Positions 8,834 through 17,668 of a stretch of DNA of 36,470 nucleotides are shown here, piece by piece (within the stretch, counting starts at the first letter, position 1; each line of letters starts with the position of its first letter). A program made the translations under genes and the position numbers. Location: positions 1-36,470 of the forward strand of contig DAOPZL010000027.1 in assembly GCA_035353395.1 (NCBI GenBank), read 5' to 3'. The notes under the pieces are model-generated. The model was given only the letters and a program-made list of their open reading frames with translations. It was not told the origin of the DNA and did not search any database. This DNA is from UBA1801 sp035353395. Lineage in GTDB: Bacteria; Acidobacteriota; Holophagae; Holophagales; Holophagaceae.

Positions 8834-8882
8834 CCGGGAAGAAGCGACCCGGCTGACGGGCACGCCGTTCTATCCTGTTGGA

Positions 8883-9659
8883 ATGCGCTACGCCTCCCTC
8901 GCCTCCGGATCCAAGGGCAACTGCCACGCCTTCTCGGACGGGGAACGGACCCTGCTCATCGACGTGGGCCTCTCCTTCCTCCAGATCCGCACGCGGCTGG
9001 CGGCCCTGGGCTGGGATCCGGGCCAGGTGAAGGCCGTGGCGATCAGCCACGAGCACTCGGACCACATCGCGGCCATCCCCGTGCTGCTGCGCCGCACGGA
9101 CTGGGTCTTCATGACGACTCCCGAGACCCGCGCCGCCATCGAGCGGATCCAGGGCCTGGAGATCCCGTCCTCGCGGTGGCTCCCGCTGCGGCCGGGGCGC
9201 GCCCTGGACTGGAACGGATGGCGCCTCCTGCCGTTCTCCACCCCCCACGATGCGGTGGATTCGGTGGCCTACCGCCTGGAAGGGAACGGCTCCAGTGCGG
9301 CCGTGGTGACGGACCTCGGGCACCCCACGGCGCTGGTCGCCGACCACTGCCGGGACCTGGATCTCCTGGTGCTGGAGTCCAACCACGACGTCCAGATGCT
9401 GCGGGAGGGTTCCTATCCTCCCCTCCTCAAGGCGAGGATCCTCAGCCGGGTGGGGCATCTCTCCAACGAGGCCTCGGCGGACCTGCTGGGACAGTGCCTG
9501 TCGCCGCGCCTGCGGGCCGTGGTGCTCGCCCACCTCAGCGAGCAGAACAACCTCCCCGACCTGGCCCGGGCCTCGGCGGAGCTGGTGCTGAGGGGCTCCG
9601 GGACGCGGCTGCACGTGGCGAGTCAGCGGAACCCACTGGAGCTTGCGGAAATCCGCTGA
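8883..9659 (+). CDS. WalJ/YycJ-like MBL-fold metallohydrolase
   Basis: The protein has 258 residues, of the COG1235 metallo-beta-lactamase-fold group that includes YycJ/WalJ. It begins with the family tag SLASGSKGNC (5-14), followed by LLIDVGLS, the metal motif HEHSDH (His56, His58, Asp60, His61), a further ligand His in FSTPHDA, Asp in VVTDLGH, the ESNHD block and the late VGHLSNEASADLL and VLAHLSEQNN. WalJ proteins are proposed 5'-exonucleases linked to DNA repair and, in Firmicutes, to the WalRK locus. No WalRK genes are near here, so only the enzyme class is sure. A TATCCT sequence at 8871-8876 lies seven bases before the ATG, too close to serve a normal leader unless the transcript is nearly leaderless. 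Confidence 0.88.
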   Translation: MRYASLASGSKGNCHAFSDGERTLLIDVGLSFLQIRTRLAALGWDPGQVKAVAISHEHSDHIAAIPVLLRRTDWVFMTTPETRAAIERIQGLEIPSSRWLPLRPGRALDWNGWRLLPFSTPHDAVDSVAYRLEGNGSSAAVVTDLGHPTALVADHCRDLDLLVLESNHDVQMLREGSYPPLLKARILSRVGHLSNEASADLLGQCLSPRLRAVVLAHLSEQNNLPDLARASAELVLRGSGTRLHVASQRNPLELAEIR

Positions 9660-9787
9660 CGTGTGCAATCTGGCTGCATGGACTTTCTGCCTTCCCGTCG
9701 CGGGCCCGCGTTCCCCTCTCCCCGGCCCGGACGCGAGGCCCGTGGACGGAGGCTGACCGGAACAGGGGCGGCCCGGATGGTGCGTTG

Positions 9788-10459
9788 ATGCGGAAGTGGA
9801 TTCTCTCGATGTCGCTCCTGATGCCGCCGCTCGTGGCGGCGCCCAGCGTGAAGGAGGTGGTGGAGCGGTTCGACGCGGCCCAGGCCAAGGCCGAGACCCT
9901 CCAGGCGCCCTTCACCCTCACGACGCGGCGGGTCCTGCTGAAGACCCCCACCGTCACCAAGGGCACACTCTACATCCAGGGCTCCCAGTTCGTGCACTTC
10001 GCGTTCGCCCCGCCCGAGGACCTGGTCCTCCACCTGACGCCCCAGGCCCTGATCTCCTACAGCCCCGCGGCGAAGGACGGCGAGATGCTGAAGATCGGCC
10101 GGGTCAAGAACTCGAATCGCCAGTTCCTCGGGCTCGGCCAGAAGCTCTCCTACCTTTCCGACTACTTCTCCATCACCTGCGCCGACGCCAGGGAGGCAGG
10201 GAACGGGTACCAGCTCCTCCTGAAGCCCCGCAGCCTCTCCATGAAGAAGCGCATGGAGTCGCTGCAGATCTGGGTGGACCGGGAGACCTACTTCCCCCGC
10301 CAGGTGCAGTGGGTCGAGCGCAGCGGGGACACCTGGTTCCTGGAGTTCGGGCCCATGCAGATCAACCAGCCCATTCCGGCCGCCGTCTCCGGCTTCAAGG
10401 TCCCGGACGGGATCACGCTCCGGTCCGAGTTCAGCTTCTTCGCCACCAAGAAGAAGTGA
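9788..10459 (+). CDS. LolA-like outer membrane lipoprotein carrier protein
   Basis: The protein has 223 residues. Residues 1-18 form a signal peptide (Arg-Lys then ILSMSLLMPPLVAA), giving a periplasmic protein. The mature part fits the LolA fold, an open beta-barrel that carries lipoproteins: VKEVVERFDAAQAKAETLQAPFTLTTRR at the start, then paired strands (TKGTLYIQGSQFVHFAF, LVLHLTPQALISYSP), a helix (LGLGQKLSYLSDYFSI), and LQIWVDRETYFPRQVQW. It may move lipoproteins from LolCDE to the outer membrane, or be one of the paralogues of unknown cargo. It is followed by a GGGGC/GCCCC hairpin (10469-10483) and then an independent promoter for the FHA gene, so it is probably its own unit. ATG 9788 lacks a strong ribosome site. 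Confidence 0.75.
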   Translation: MRKWILSMSLLMPPLVAAPSVKEVVERFDAAQAKAETLQAPFTLTTRRVLLKTPTVTKGTLYIQGSQFVHFAFAPPEDLVLHLTPQALISYSPAAKDGEMLKIGRVKNSNRQFLGLGQKLSYLSDYFSITCADAREAGNGYQLLLKPRSLSMKKRMESLQIWVDRETYFPRQVQWVERSGDTWFLEFGPMQINQPIPAAVSGFKVPDGITLRSEFSFFATKKK

Positions 10460-10492
10460 GCTGCGGCAGGGGCACGGCGCCCCGGTTATTCG

Positions 10493-10522
10493 ATGACGCT
10501 TCCCGGGGTTGCGTCCTATACT
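10493..10522 (+). promoter_or_regulatory. promoter for the FHA-TPR-RDD cassette
   Basis: ATGACG (10493-10498), an 18-bp spacer and TATACT (10517-10522), followed by a leader of about 17 nt that contains the ribosome site GAGGAA before ATG 10546. The -10 matches at five of six positions and the -35 at four. Confidence 0.5.
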
Positions 10523-10545
10523 GGGCGTAGGCTCCAGAGGAAACC

Positions 10546-11199
10546 ATGATCGTCGTATGTCCGTCCTGTTCTGCACGCTTCCAGTACGACGAAGCGCGCT
10601 TCCAGGGGACCAGGTCCAAGCGGTTCCGGTGCCCGAAGTGCGCCAGCATCTTCGAGGCCGAGAACCCTGCGTACGTTCCGGCTCCCACGACGGTCTACAA
10701 CACGGCCGCCCATGCCGCCAGGCAGGAGCGGGCCCCGGAGCCCGAAGTGCCTTCCCCCGTCCCGCCTCCCGTGGTCCAGCCGGCGCAGGAGTCCTGCCCC
10801 GCGGGCCAGGAGACCGCCGCGCGCAAGGACCGGGAAGCCATGCTCGCGGCCGCGGGCATCAAGGGCCATCTGCCTCCGGGCCTGCGGATCAGCCTGGCCT
10901 ATCTGAGCGGTCCCGAGGCCTCCAAGGTGAAGGTGCTGGACTCCTACCGGACCTTCATCGGCCGGGAGGAGGGCGACGTCGTCACCAGGGATCCGGAGAC
11001 CTCCAGGCGGCACGCCACCGTCGACATCCATACCGACGGGACGGTCTGGCTCACGGATCTCGGCTCCACCAACGGCACGTTCGTGGACGGGATCCAGATC
11101 TTCGGGACGATCCAGCTCCAGGATCGGCAGGAATTCACCTGCGGCAAGAGCACCTTCATGCTCCTGATCCGCCAGGAGGATTCCATGAACATGGATTGA
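10546..11199 (+). CDS. zinc-ribbon (MJ0042-type) FHA domain protein
   Basis: The protein has 217 residues. Residues 1-36 form an MJ0042-type zinc ribbon: CPSC (Cys5, Cys8), then RFRCPKC (Cys29, Cys32) and IFEAENP. A proline/alanine-rich linker (about 45-105) follows. Residues 125-212 form an FHA domain with the phosphothreonine-reading landmarks GREEGD, SRRHATV and DLGSTNGTFVDG, all intact. FHA domains bind phosphothreonine peptides made by Ser/Thr kinases, so this is probably a cytoplasmic adaptor. GAGGAA lies seven bases before the ATG. It is the first gene of a run of three with 3-4 bases between genes. A PknK-like kinase is encoded 8 kb away and is a candidate partner, which is inference only. 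Confidence 0.88.
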   Translation: MIVVCPSCSARFQYDEARFQGTRSKRFRCPKCASIFEAENPAYVPAPTTVYNTAAHAARQERAPEPEVPSPVPPPVVQPAQESCPAGQETAARKDREAMLAAAGIKGHLPPGLRISLAYLSGPEASKVKVLDSYRTFIGREEGDVVTRDPETSRRHATVDIHTDGTVWLTDLGSTNGTFVDGIQIFGTIQLQDRQEFTCGKSTFMLLIRQEDSMNMD

Positions 11200-11202
11200 A
11201 CG

Positions 11203-12972
11203 ATGGCCGTGGCTCCAGATCCGTTCACGGCTTATCTCAAGCGGGCCGCCGAGCTGTTCGAGGCCGGTGACATCGTCCAGGCCGGCCAGATCTGGCAGGC
11301 GATCCTGAAGAAGCGGCCAGGCCACGAGATCGCGCGGGCCGGGCTGTACAAGGTGAAGCTCTATTTCGACGCCCGGGCCACCCAGGAGGGGCTGGCCGGG
11401 CGGAAGCCCGCGCCGCCCGCGCCGGGGAGCACCTCCCCGACGGGCCAGGATCCCGAGATCGCGGGGCTCCTGGAACAGGGCTGCGCCCTCTACGACGCGG
11501 GCCGTGTGGAGGACGCGCTGGCCAAGTGGATCCAGGTGCTCGCCAAGGAGCCCGGCAACACCCTGGCCCAGGGATACATCCAGGGCGCCCGGAGGAGCCT
11601 CGCACAGGCCGCTCCGGAGCCGCCGGCCGCCCCCGAGCCGGCGCAGGCCGAGCCCGTCTCCGAGGTCGAGGACGGGGAGCGCCTGCTGCGCGACGGGTGC
11701 ACCCTTTTCGACATGGGCCAGGTCGAGGAAGCCATGCGCAAGTGGGAGCGGCTGCTCGCCCAGGAGCCCGGCCATCCTCTCGCCTGGACCTACCTGCAGG
11801 ACGCGAGGAAGGTGCTCGGGTTGCCGCCCATGGAAGGAGGCGGCCGCCGGGAGGCCCCCCGGCCGGACCTCGCGGAACCCCCTTCCGTCCCGGCGGCCGA
11901 GAGCCAGGACGAGCTCCTCGATCGCCTGGTCCGCGAAGGCGTGCAGCTCTACGACATGGGCATGGCCCAGGAGGCCATCCAGAAATGGCGCCAGGCCCTG
12001 GAGGTCGTGCCAGGTCACGAGGATGCCTCGGGCTACCTGGCCATGGCGCAGCGGGACCTCGGCGCCGAGGCCGCCCGGCCCGCCCCGGAGCCGCGTCCCC
12101 GCGAGCAGGTCGCCCGGAGCGTTTCCCAGGGCCCCGCTCCCGTGCTTCTTCCGAAGCGCGTCACCCACGTGGAACTCGTCTCGGAGGAACCGGCCCCGGT
12201 GGGGGAACGGGTCCCGGCCGACCCGGTGGCGCCTCCGGCCGCCCTGACCACCCGGAGCCAGAAGGCGCGCGAGGGCCTGGATCTCACGGAACTCGTCCGG
12301 AAGATCTCGCTGCCCGGGTGGATGGCCTCGCCGGCCTTCATCCTGGGAGTCATCGCGGGACTGGTGATCCTGGTGTTCGGCGCCTTCTACTACCTGAGGT
12401 ACAGGAAGGACAAGGCCCTGGGCCAGGCCGTGGCCGCCTTCAAGGCCGACGCGGTCAACCCCGTCGCGCGCAGCTCCGAGATCGCCAACCTCCAGCAGAC
12501 GCCCCAGGAGATCCAGAAGGAGGCCCAGTCCGCGCTGACCGACGACCCGCTGGTCGCCTACTTCCGCGCCGCCGAACTCGTCCGTCTCAACCCCGTGGAC
12601 GCGGCCTGCGGCCAGCTGCTGGAACAGGCGAAGGCCGGGCTGGCCAAGGTGGACCCCCAGCCGGCCTCCCTCGAGGACTTCGAGCGGGACCTGCACGCCG
12701 GGAACCTCGAGGCGGCGGATCGGTCCATCACCCCCCTCCTGGCCCAGAATCCCCAGGACGCGTTCCTGAAGGGGCGGGCCGGCCGCCTCTACGCCGCCAT
12801 GGCCAGGGCCTACGCCTCCAGGGAGATGTGGGACCAGGCCGAGGCCCGCCTGCGCCGCGCCCGCGCCATCCTCCCGGAGGACGGGGCCTGGAGCGCCAGG
12901 ATCCTGCTCCTTGGGCACATCCAGTCCCTTCCGCGGCAGGATCGCGCGATGTGGATCCAGTTGCTAGGCTGA
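11203..12972 (+). CDS. membrane-anchored TPR-like repeat protein
   Basis: The protein has 589 residues, starting three bases after the FHA gene. The N-terminal, presumably cytoplasmic, part has four related helical-hairpin repeats of the type [L-x(3)-G-x-x-L-[YF]-D-x-G-x-x-x-x-A-x-x-K-W] near residues 9-45, 85-125, 160-200 and 240-280, separated by Pro/Ala/Glu-rich linkers. Each repeat ends in a PGH/PGN turn. A single membrane helix follows (about 374-396, FILGVIAGLVILVFGAFYYL, then basic RYRK). The remaining 190 residues outside the membrane are again helical with TPR-like signatures (RAAELVRLNPVDAA; AMARAYASREMWDQAEARLRRA). There is no enzymatic motif. The layout, cytoplasmic repeats plus periplasmic repeats, suggests a scaffold linking an inner partner (the FHA protein) to the envelope. 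Function is unknown. Confidence 0.75.
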   Translation: MAVAPDPFTAYLKRAAELFEAGDIVQAGQIWQAILKKRPGHEIARAGLYKVKLYFDARATQEGLAGRKPAPPAPGSTSPTGQDPEIAGLLEQGCALYDAGRVEDALAKWIQVLAKEPGNTLAQGYIQGARRSLAQAAPEPPAAPEPAQAEPVSEVEDGERLLRDGCTLFDMGQVEEAMRKWERLLAQEPGHPLAWTYLQDARKVLGLPPMEGGGRREAPRPDLAEPPSVPAAESQDELLDRLVREGVQLYDMGMAQEAIQKWRQALEVVPGHEDASGYLAMAQRDLGAEAARPAPEPRPREQVARSVSQGPAPVLLPKRVTHVELVSEEPAPVGERVPADPVAPPAALTTRSQKAREGLDLTELVRKISLPGWMASPAFILGVIAGLVILVFGAFYYLRYRKDKALGQAVAAFKADAVNPVARSSEIANLQQTPQEIQKEAQSALTDDPLVAYFRAAELVRLNPVDAACGQLLEQAKAGLAKVDPQPASLEDFERDLHAGNLEAADRSITPLLAQNPQDAFLKGRAGRLYAAMARAYASREMWDQAEARLRRARAILPEDGAWSARILLLGHIQSLPRQDRAMWIQLLG

Positions 12973-12976
12973 TGGC

Positions 12977-13696
12977 TTGAACACGCGAACCCACTGCCCC
13001 AGCTGCCGCTACCGGCTCTCCCCCCTGGCCCTGGAATGCCCGGTGTGCGGGCTGGGCCTGGCGCGCCGGGCGCTCCCGAGGCCGCTCCTCTTCCAGGCCG
13101 GCGCCCTCCAGTCGAAGCCCGTCCAGGAGCCCCGGAAGGCGGCCATCTCCGCTCCCGCCCTGGGCCGGGTGGATCCCGTGGTCGTGGCCGAACCGGAGCC
13201 CTTCCAGGGGCTCGCTCCGGCTGCCGCGGAGTCCATCCCCGCTGCGGCCGAAGATCTGCGGGAGATCCCCCGGGAGGATGGCTCCGCCGAATCCTTCTGG
13301 CCCCTGGTGCGCCTCGAAGCGACCGAGGCGGGCCTGCTCCTGGGCATCAATTTGGCGGTCGCCCTCCTGGCCTCCCTGATGGCGGGCGTGGGGCCGGCGA
13401 AGCTCTACGCCGAGCTGTGGGAGTTCCTCCTGCCCGTCCACGTGGCCATCTCCTGGATCTTCGAGATGGTGCCCATCACCCTCGTGGGCCAGTCGCCCGT
13501 GATGGGGTCCCTCGGCCTGCTGCTCGACTCCGCGCAGCCCGAGCGGCGCATCGCATTCTCCCTGTTCCACCTGGTTTCCGTCCTGCTGTTCCCGGTGTCC
13601 TTCTTCTGCATGATCCTGACCCCCTACCACCGGACCCTGGCCGAGACCTTGACGGGCCAGGAGATCCTCGCCCGTCCCCAGTCCAGGATGAGGTAG
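12977..13696 (+). CDS. zinc-ribbon RDD family membrane protein
   Basis: The protein has 239 residues. TTG 12977 is taken as start because no ATG or GTG lies upstream of the first Cys pair; it sits four bases after the TPR stop. Residues 5-26 hold a short zinc ribbon (Cys7-x2-Cys10, Cys21-x2-Cys24). After a Pro/Ala/Glu linker come an RDD-like membrane domain with three hydrophobic segments (LLLGINLAVALLASLMAG; VHVAISWIFEMVPITLVGQS; LFHLVSVLLFPVSFFCMIL) and the closing YHRTLAETLTGQEIL, usual for RDD proteins (RTLHDxLxGT...V). The ribbon resembles that of the first gene of the run. RDD proteins are transport- or stress-linked with few defined roles. It converges with the KimA-type gene, 15 bases away. 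Confidence 0.72.
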   Translation: MNTRTHCPSCRYRLSPLALECPVCGLGLARRALPRPLLFQAGALQSKPVQEPRKAAISAPALGRVDPVVVAEPEPFQGLAPAAAESIPAAAEDLREIPREDGSAESFWPLVRLEATEAGLLLGINLAVALLASLMAGVGPAKLYAELWEFLLPVHVAISWIFEMVPITLVGQSPVMGSLGLLLDSAQPERRIAFSLFHLVSVLLFPVSFFCMILTPYHRTLAETLTGQEILARPQSRMR

Positions 13697-13711
13697 GGGG
13701 CCCGGCCCGGG

Positions 13712-15643
13712 TCAGTGGGGGAGGTGCATCCTCACGGTCGTGACAATGACGCCGGGGCGGAGCATCAGGATGGCCTTGATCCGGAAGGCCATCTGGTTGT
13801 GCAGGAACCGCTCCCACCACCGCGAGGTGACGTATTCCGGGAGGATCACCGTCAGGCAGACCTCCGGTTCGGCGGCCTGGAAGCGGGCGATCTCGTCGAT
13901 GATCGGCTCCACGATCTTCCGGTAGGGGCTCGGGATGCTGCGCAGGGGCACGCCCATGCCATAGTGCATCCAGTCGGCCCGCATCTTCTGCATGGCCGGA
14001 CCTTCGTTGAAGCCGTCGGATTCGATGTCGATGGTGAGCGCCTCCACCCGGTCCCCCGAGATGAGCCTGGCGTAGCGCAGGGCCTGCACGACCCCCTTGT
14101 GGATGCTGGACACCAGCACGATCGCGTGGTGCTTGGTGGGCAGGACCGCGTCCAGCCGGCTGGCGGCCAGCTTGGCGGTAAGCCCGATGTAGTGCCGGTG
14201 GATGCGGGCGAAGAGGATCACCAGGGCCGGGATCAGGAAGGCCACCACCCAGGCGCCGTGGGAGAACTTGGTGATGGCGATGTCCAGCATGACGATCCCC
14301 GCCGTCACGGCGCCCGCGCCGTTGACGAAGGCCTTCATGCGCCAGTTCGCGTCCCGGTCCTTGAGCCTGACCCAATGGACCACCATGCCCGCCTGGCACA
14401 GGGTGAAGCCCGTGAACACGCCGAGCGCGTAGAGGGGGAGCAACAGGTCCGTGTTGGCGTGCAGGAGCCAGACGAGGAAGCAGGAGACCAGGGTCAGGAT
14501 GATGATGCCGTTCGAGAACACCAGCCGGTCGCCCTGGCTGGCGAACTGCTTGGGCAGGTTGGCGTCCCGGCCCATGAGCGCCGCGAGGCTCGGGAATCCC
14601 GCATAGGCCGTATTGGCCGCCACGACCAGGATGGCGAAGGTGAAGCCCTGGGTGAGGAGGTACATCACCTTCGGAAGGCCGTGCGCGACATCCCCGTAGA
14701 TGGCCTTGGCCAGCTTCGAGAGGAGGGATTCCGCGACCACCGAAGGGTCCGGGCTGTGGGCGTACACGACCCCCAGCCGATGGGACAGGAAGGTGATTCC
14801 CAGGAACATGATCCCGAGCAGCACCACCAGGCGGATCATGGTCTTCGCCGCGTTGCGCTCGGCGGGGACCTGGAAGGACTGAACTCCGTTGGAGATGGCT
14901 TCCACCCCGGTCAGGGCCGTGCAGCCGGCCGAGTAGGCCCGCATGAAGATCCAGAGGATCGCGAAACCCGACAGGTGGCTGGCCTGCTCCACCGATTGCC
15001 GCACCACCTCAGGCGGAAGAGGGACCGGACGGAAGGCGCGGATTGCGCCGGTGACCAGCATGATCCCCATCAGCGCGACGAAGCCGTAGGTCGGGAGGCT
15101 GAAGAAGGCCCCGCTCTCCTTGACGCCGCGCAGGTTGGCGATGGCGATGAAGACGATGCAGCCGATGGTGATCGCGACATTGTGCCCATGCAGGAACGGC
15201 AGGGCCGAGGTGATGGCCTGGACGCCCGAGGAGACCGACGCGGCCACCGTCAGGATGTAGTCGGTGAGCAGGGAGGCTCCGGCCACCAGGGCCGCGTAGG
15301 TGCCGAGGTTCTCGCGGGCCACCACGTAGGCGCCGCCGCCCCCCGGATAGGCGTAGATGACCTGGCGGTAGCCGATGCCCAGGATGACCAGGAGGGTCAC
15401 GATGCCCAGGGCCACCCAGGGGGAGAGGCTGAAGAGGGCCGGGGCCAGGGCGGCGGCCGCCGCCACCGGGAGCCCGTGCAGGTTGCTGGACAGGCTGGCC
15501 ATGATCTCCTGGGTGGCGTAGGCCACGGAGGAGAGGGCGTCCGAGCTGAACACCGCAAGCCCGATCAGGTTGTTGACCTTGGCGTGCTCGGTCTCGTCAC
15601 TGGCGAGACGCCGACCCAGCAGAACACGGCGGAATTGGGGCAT
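13712..15643 (-). CDS. kimA: KimA-type (APC superfamily) potassium transporter, copy 1
   Basis: The protein has 643 residues: about 12 membrane helices to residue 460, then a soluble C-terminal domain. It matches Bacillus KimA (YdaO) as I know it nearly motif by motif: VFSSDALSSVAYATQEI (31-47), YRQVIYAYPGGGGAYVVARENLG, SLLTDYILTVA, ALTGVEAISNG, GDRLVFSNGIIIL and LLPLYALGVFTGFTLCQAGM. The residues reported for K+ coordination in KimA (Asp36, Tyr43, Asp117, Thr230, Glu233, Tyr377) have counterparts, for example Asp35 and Tyr42 here. The C-terminal domain ends with the WWERFLHNQMAFRIK block also seen in KimA (LHNQSAF). Start 15643 (MPQFRR) is chosen over 15673 because the paralogue starts with MPDFRR. 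Predicted role: proton-coupled potassium uptake. It lies 72 bases downstream of copy 2 and is probably co-transcribed. Confidence 0.82.
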   Translation of the reverse strand: MPQFRRVLLGRRLASDETEHAKVNNLIGLAVFSSDALSSVAYATQEIMASLSSNLHGLPVAAAAALAPALFSLSPWVALGIVTLLVILGIGYRQVIYAYPGGGGAYVVARENLGTYAALVAGASLLTDYILTVAASVSSGVQAITSALPFLHGHNVAITIGCIVFIAIANLRGVKESGAFFSLPTYGFVALMGIMLVTGAIRAFRPVPLPPEVVRQSVEQASHLSGFAILWIFMRAYSAGCTALTGVEAISNGVQSFQVPAERNAAKTMIRLVVLLGIMFLGITFLSHRLGVVYAHSPDPSVVAESLLSKLAKAIYGDVAHGLPKVMYLLTQGFTFAILVVAANTAYAGFPSLAALMGRDANLPKQFASQGDRLVFSNGIIILTLVSCFLVWLLHANTDLLLPLYALGVFTGFTLCQAGMVVHWVRLKDRDANWRMKAFVNGAGAVTAGIVMLDIAITKFSHGAWVVAFLIPALVILFARIHRHYIGLTAKLAASRLDAVLPTKHHAIVLVSSIHKGVVQALRYARLISGDRVEALTIDIESDGFNEGPAMQKMRADWMHYGMGVPLRSIPSPYRKIVEPIIDEIARFQAAEPEVCLTVILPEYVTSRWWERFLHNQMAFRIKAILMLRPGVIVTTVRMHLPH

Positions 15644-15715
15644 GATCACTCGACGCGCGGATTCATCGAGCATAGCCGCGAACGGCGCCGACTCGCTGTG
15701 CGGAATGTCATGTCG

Positions 15716-17668
15716 CTAGTCCAGGTCCGGGTCCAGGTGGTAGGGGATGGAGATGACCACCACATGCTGCTTCCTCAGCAGGCTGGTCTTCAGCCGCAGG
15801 GCGGTCTGGTTGTGCAGGAGGTTCTCCCACCAGTTGGCCGGGACGAACTCGGGCAGCACCACGGTAAGGGTGTACTCGGGCTCGGACCGGAGCATGCGGT
15901 CGATCTCGTCCACGACGGGCTCGACGATCTTGCGGAAGGGGCTCGTGACCACGCGGAGGGGCACGCCTTCGCTGTAGCGGTACCAGTCCGCCTGGATCTT
16001 CCCGGCTTCCTGGCTGGGTTTGCCGTAGGCATCGGGGAAGTCCACCATGATGGCCTCCACCTCGCCGCGGGCCCCGATGGCCTTGGCGTAGCGCAGCGCC
16101 TCCAGGACCCCGCGGTGGATCCGCGAGACGAGCACCACGACCCGCTGCTTGCGGTGGTAGATCTCTTCCGTCCGCGAACTGGCGAGGATCGAGCGGACCC
16201 TGATGTAGTGGCGGTGGATCTTGAAGAAGACGAAGACCAGGCCCGGGATCAGGACCACCACGATCCAGGCCCCGTGGCTGAACTTGGTGATGGCGATGTC
16301 GAGCATGACGATGCCCGAGGCCATGGCCCCCACCCCGTTGATGATGGCCTTGCTCCTCCATTTCGGGTCCTCGTCCTTGTACTTGGACCAGTGCATCACC
16401 ATGCCGGCCTGGCTCAGGGTGAAGCCGATGAAGACGCCCAGGGCGTAGAGGGGCAGCAGCAGGTCGGTGTTGGCGTTGAGCAGCCACACCAGGGTGCAGG
16501 AGACCACGGTGAGGATGATGATGCCGTTGGAGAAGACGAGGCGGTCGCCCTGGCTGGAGAACTGCTTGGGGAGGAACCCGTCCGATGCCTGCAGCGCCGC
16601 GAGCCTGGGGAAATCGGCATAGGCGGTATTGGCGGCCACGACCAGGATGGCGAAGGTGAAGCTCTGGGTGGTGTAGTAGACCAGCTTGGGCACCCCCTGG
16701 CTCACGTCCCCGTAGACGGCCTTGGCGAGCTTCGAGAGGAGCGTCTCGGCCACATGGGTCGGATCCGCGCTGTGGTGGTAGATCACGTCGAAATGGTGGC
16801 TGAGCAGGGTGATCCCGAGGAACATCGTGCCCAGGAGGACCACCATCCAGATCATCGTCTTGGAGGCATTCCTGGAGGAAGGCTCCTTGAAGGCGGTGAC
16901 GCCGTTCGAGATGGCCTCCACCCCCGTCAGGGCGGTGCAGCCCGCCGAATAGGCGCGCATGAAGATCCAGACGAAGGCGATCCCCGAAACCTGCTGGGCC
17001 GTTCCGACCGCGTGGTGGACCTGCTCGGGGGAAGGGGCGGTCCCGCCGAATCCGAACAGCCACTTCGAGAACCCGACGCAGAGCATCAGCATGATGCAGG
17101 CGATGAACCCGTAGGTCGGGACGGCGAAGAAGGCCCCGCTCTCCTTCACGCCGCGCAGGTTCGCCAGGCACACGAACACGATGGCGGAGATGGTCAGCAG
17201 GACGTTGTGGCCCGAGAGCACGGGGACGGCGGAGGTGATGGCCGCGACGCCCGAGGAGACGGACGTGGCGACCGTCAGGATGTAGTCCGTGAGCAGGGAG
17301 GCGCCCGCGACGAGGGCCGCGCCCTCGCCGAGGTTCTCCTTGGCCACGATGTAGGCCCCTCCGCCGCTGGGGTAGGCGATGATCGTCTGCCTGTAGCTGA
17401 TGGCCAGGATGGTCAGGAGGCCGACGATGCCGAGGGCCACGGGGACGGAGAGGCCGAAGATGCTGGCGCCGCCCGCCAGGACCACGCCGGCCGCCAGTCC
17501 CGTGCCGGCCGTGGAAAGGGACGCCATGATCTCCTGGGTGGCGTAGGCCACGGAGGAGAGCGCGTCGGAACTGAAGACGGAAAGGCCGATGAAATTGCTG
17601 ACCTTGGTGTGGTGGGTCTCGTCGCTGGCAAGGCGGCGGCCTAGAAGGGTGCGACGGAAGTCGGGCAT
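15716..17668 (-). CDS. kimA: KimA-type (APC superfamily) potassium transporter, copy 2
   Basis: The protein has 650 residues and the same architecture as its downstream neighbour, to which it is clearly paralogous along its whole length (MPDFRRTLLGRRLASDET against MPQFRRVLLGRRLASDET). Asp35, Tyr42, the LLTDYILTVA Asp, the ALTGVEAISNG Thr/Glu and the LLPLYALGVFIGFTLSQAGM Tyr are all kept, so both copies look active. The C-terminal domain (from about 480) contains VVVLVSRIHRGVLEALRYAK and NLLHNQTALRLK, as in KimA. ATG 17668 is chosen from family alignment; the longer reading to 17758 adds non-conserved sequence. The 176-nt region to the divergent lipA start is too short on this side (under 100 nt of likely leader) for a full c-di-AMP riboswitch, and none is visible. 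Confidence 0.82.
   Translation of the reverse strand: MPDFRRTLLGRRLASDETHHTKVSNFIGLSVFSSDALSSVAYATQEIMASLSTAGTGLAAGVVLAGGASIFGLSVPVALGIVGLLTILAISYRQTIIAYPSGGGAYIVAKENLGEGAALVAGASLLTDYILTVATSVSSGVAAITSAVPVLSGHNVLLTISAIVFVCLANLRGVKESGAFFAVPTYGFIACIMLMLCVGFSKWLFGFGGTAPSPEQVHHAVGTAQQVSGIAFVWIFMRAYSAGCTALTGVEAISNGVTAFKEPSSRNASKTMIWMVVLLGTMFLGITLLSHHFDVIYHHSADPTHVAETLLSKLAKAVYGDVSQGVPKLVYYTTQSFTFAILVVAANTAYADFPRLAALQASDGFLPKQFSSQGDRLVFSNGIIILTVVSCTLVWLLNANTDLLLPLYALGVFIGFTLSQAGMVMHWSKYKDEDPKWRSKAIINGVGAMASGIVMLDIAITKFSHGAWIVVVLIPGLVFVFFKIHRHYIRVRSILASSRTEEIYHRKQRVVVLVSRIHRGVLEALRYAKAIGARGEVEAIMVDFPDAYGKPSQEAGKIQADWYRYSEGVPLRVVTSPFRKIVEPVVDEIDRMLRSEPEYTLTVVLPEFVPANWWENLLHNQTALRLKTSLLRKQHVVVISIPYHLDPDLD

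Noticed and set aside
9699..9710. Perfect palindrome CGCGGGCCCGCG after walJ
   Set aside because: Palindromes of this composition are expected by chance in a very GC-rich sequence, and with no loop it is no terminator.
13715..17644. A 1309-residue plus-strand ORF opposite both KimA genes
   Set aside because: Its composition (His, Gly, Asp, Arg rich) is that of a high-GC antisense shadow; it has no domain, and it mirrors the codon-position bias of two clearly real genes.
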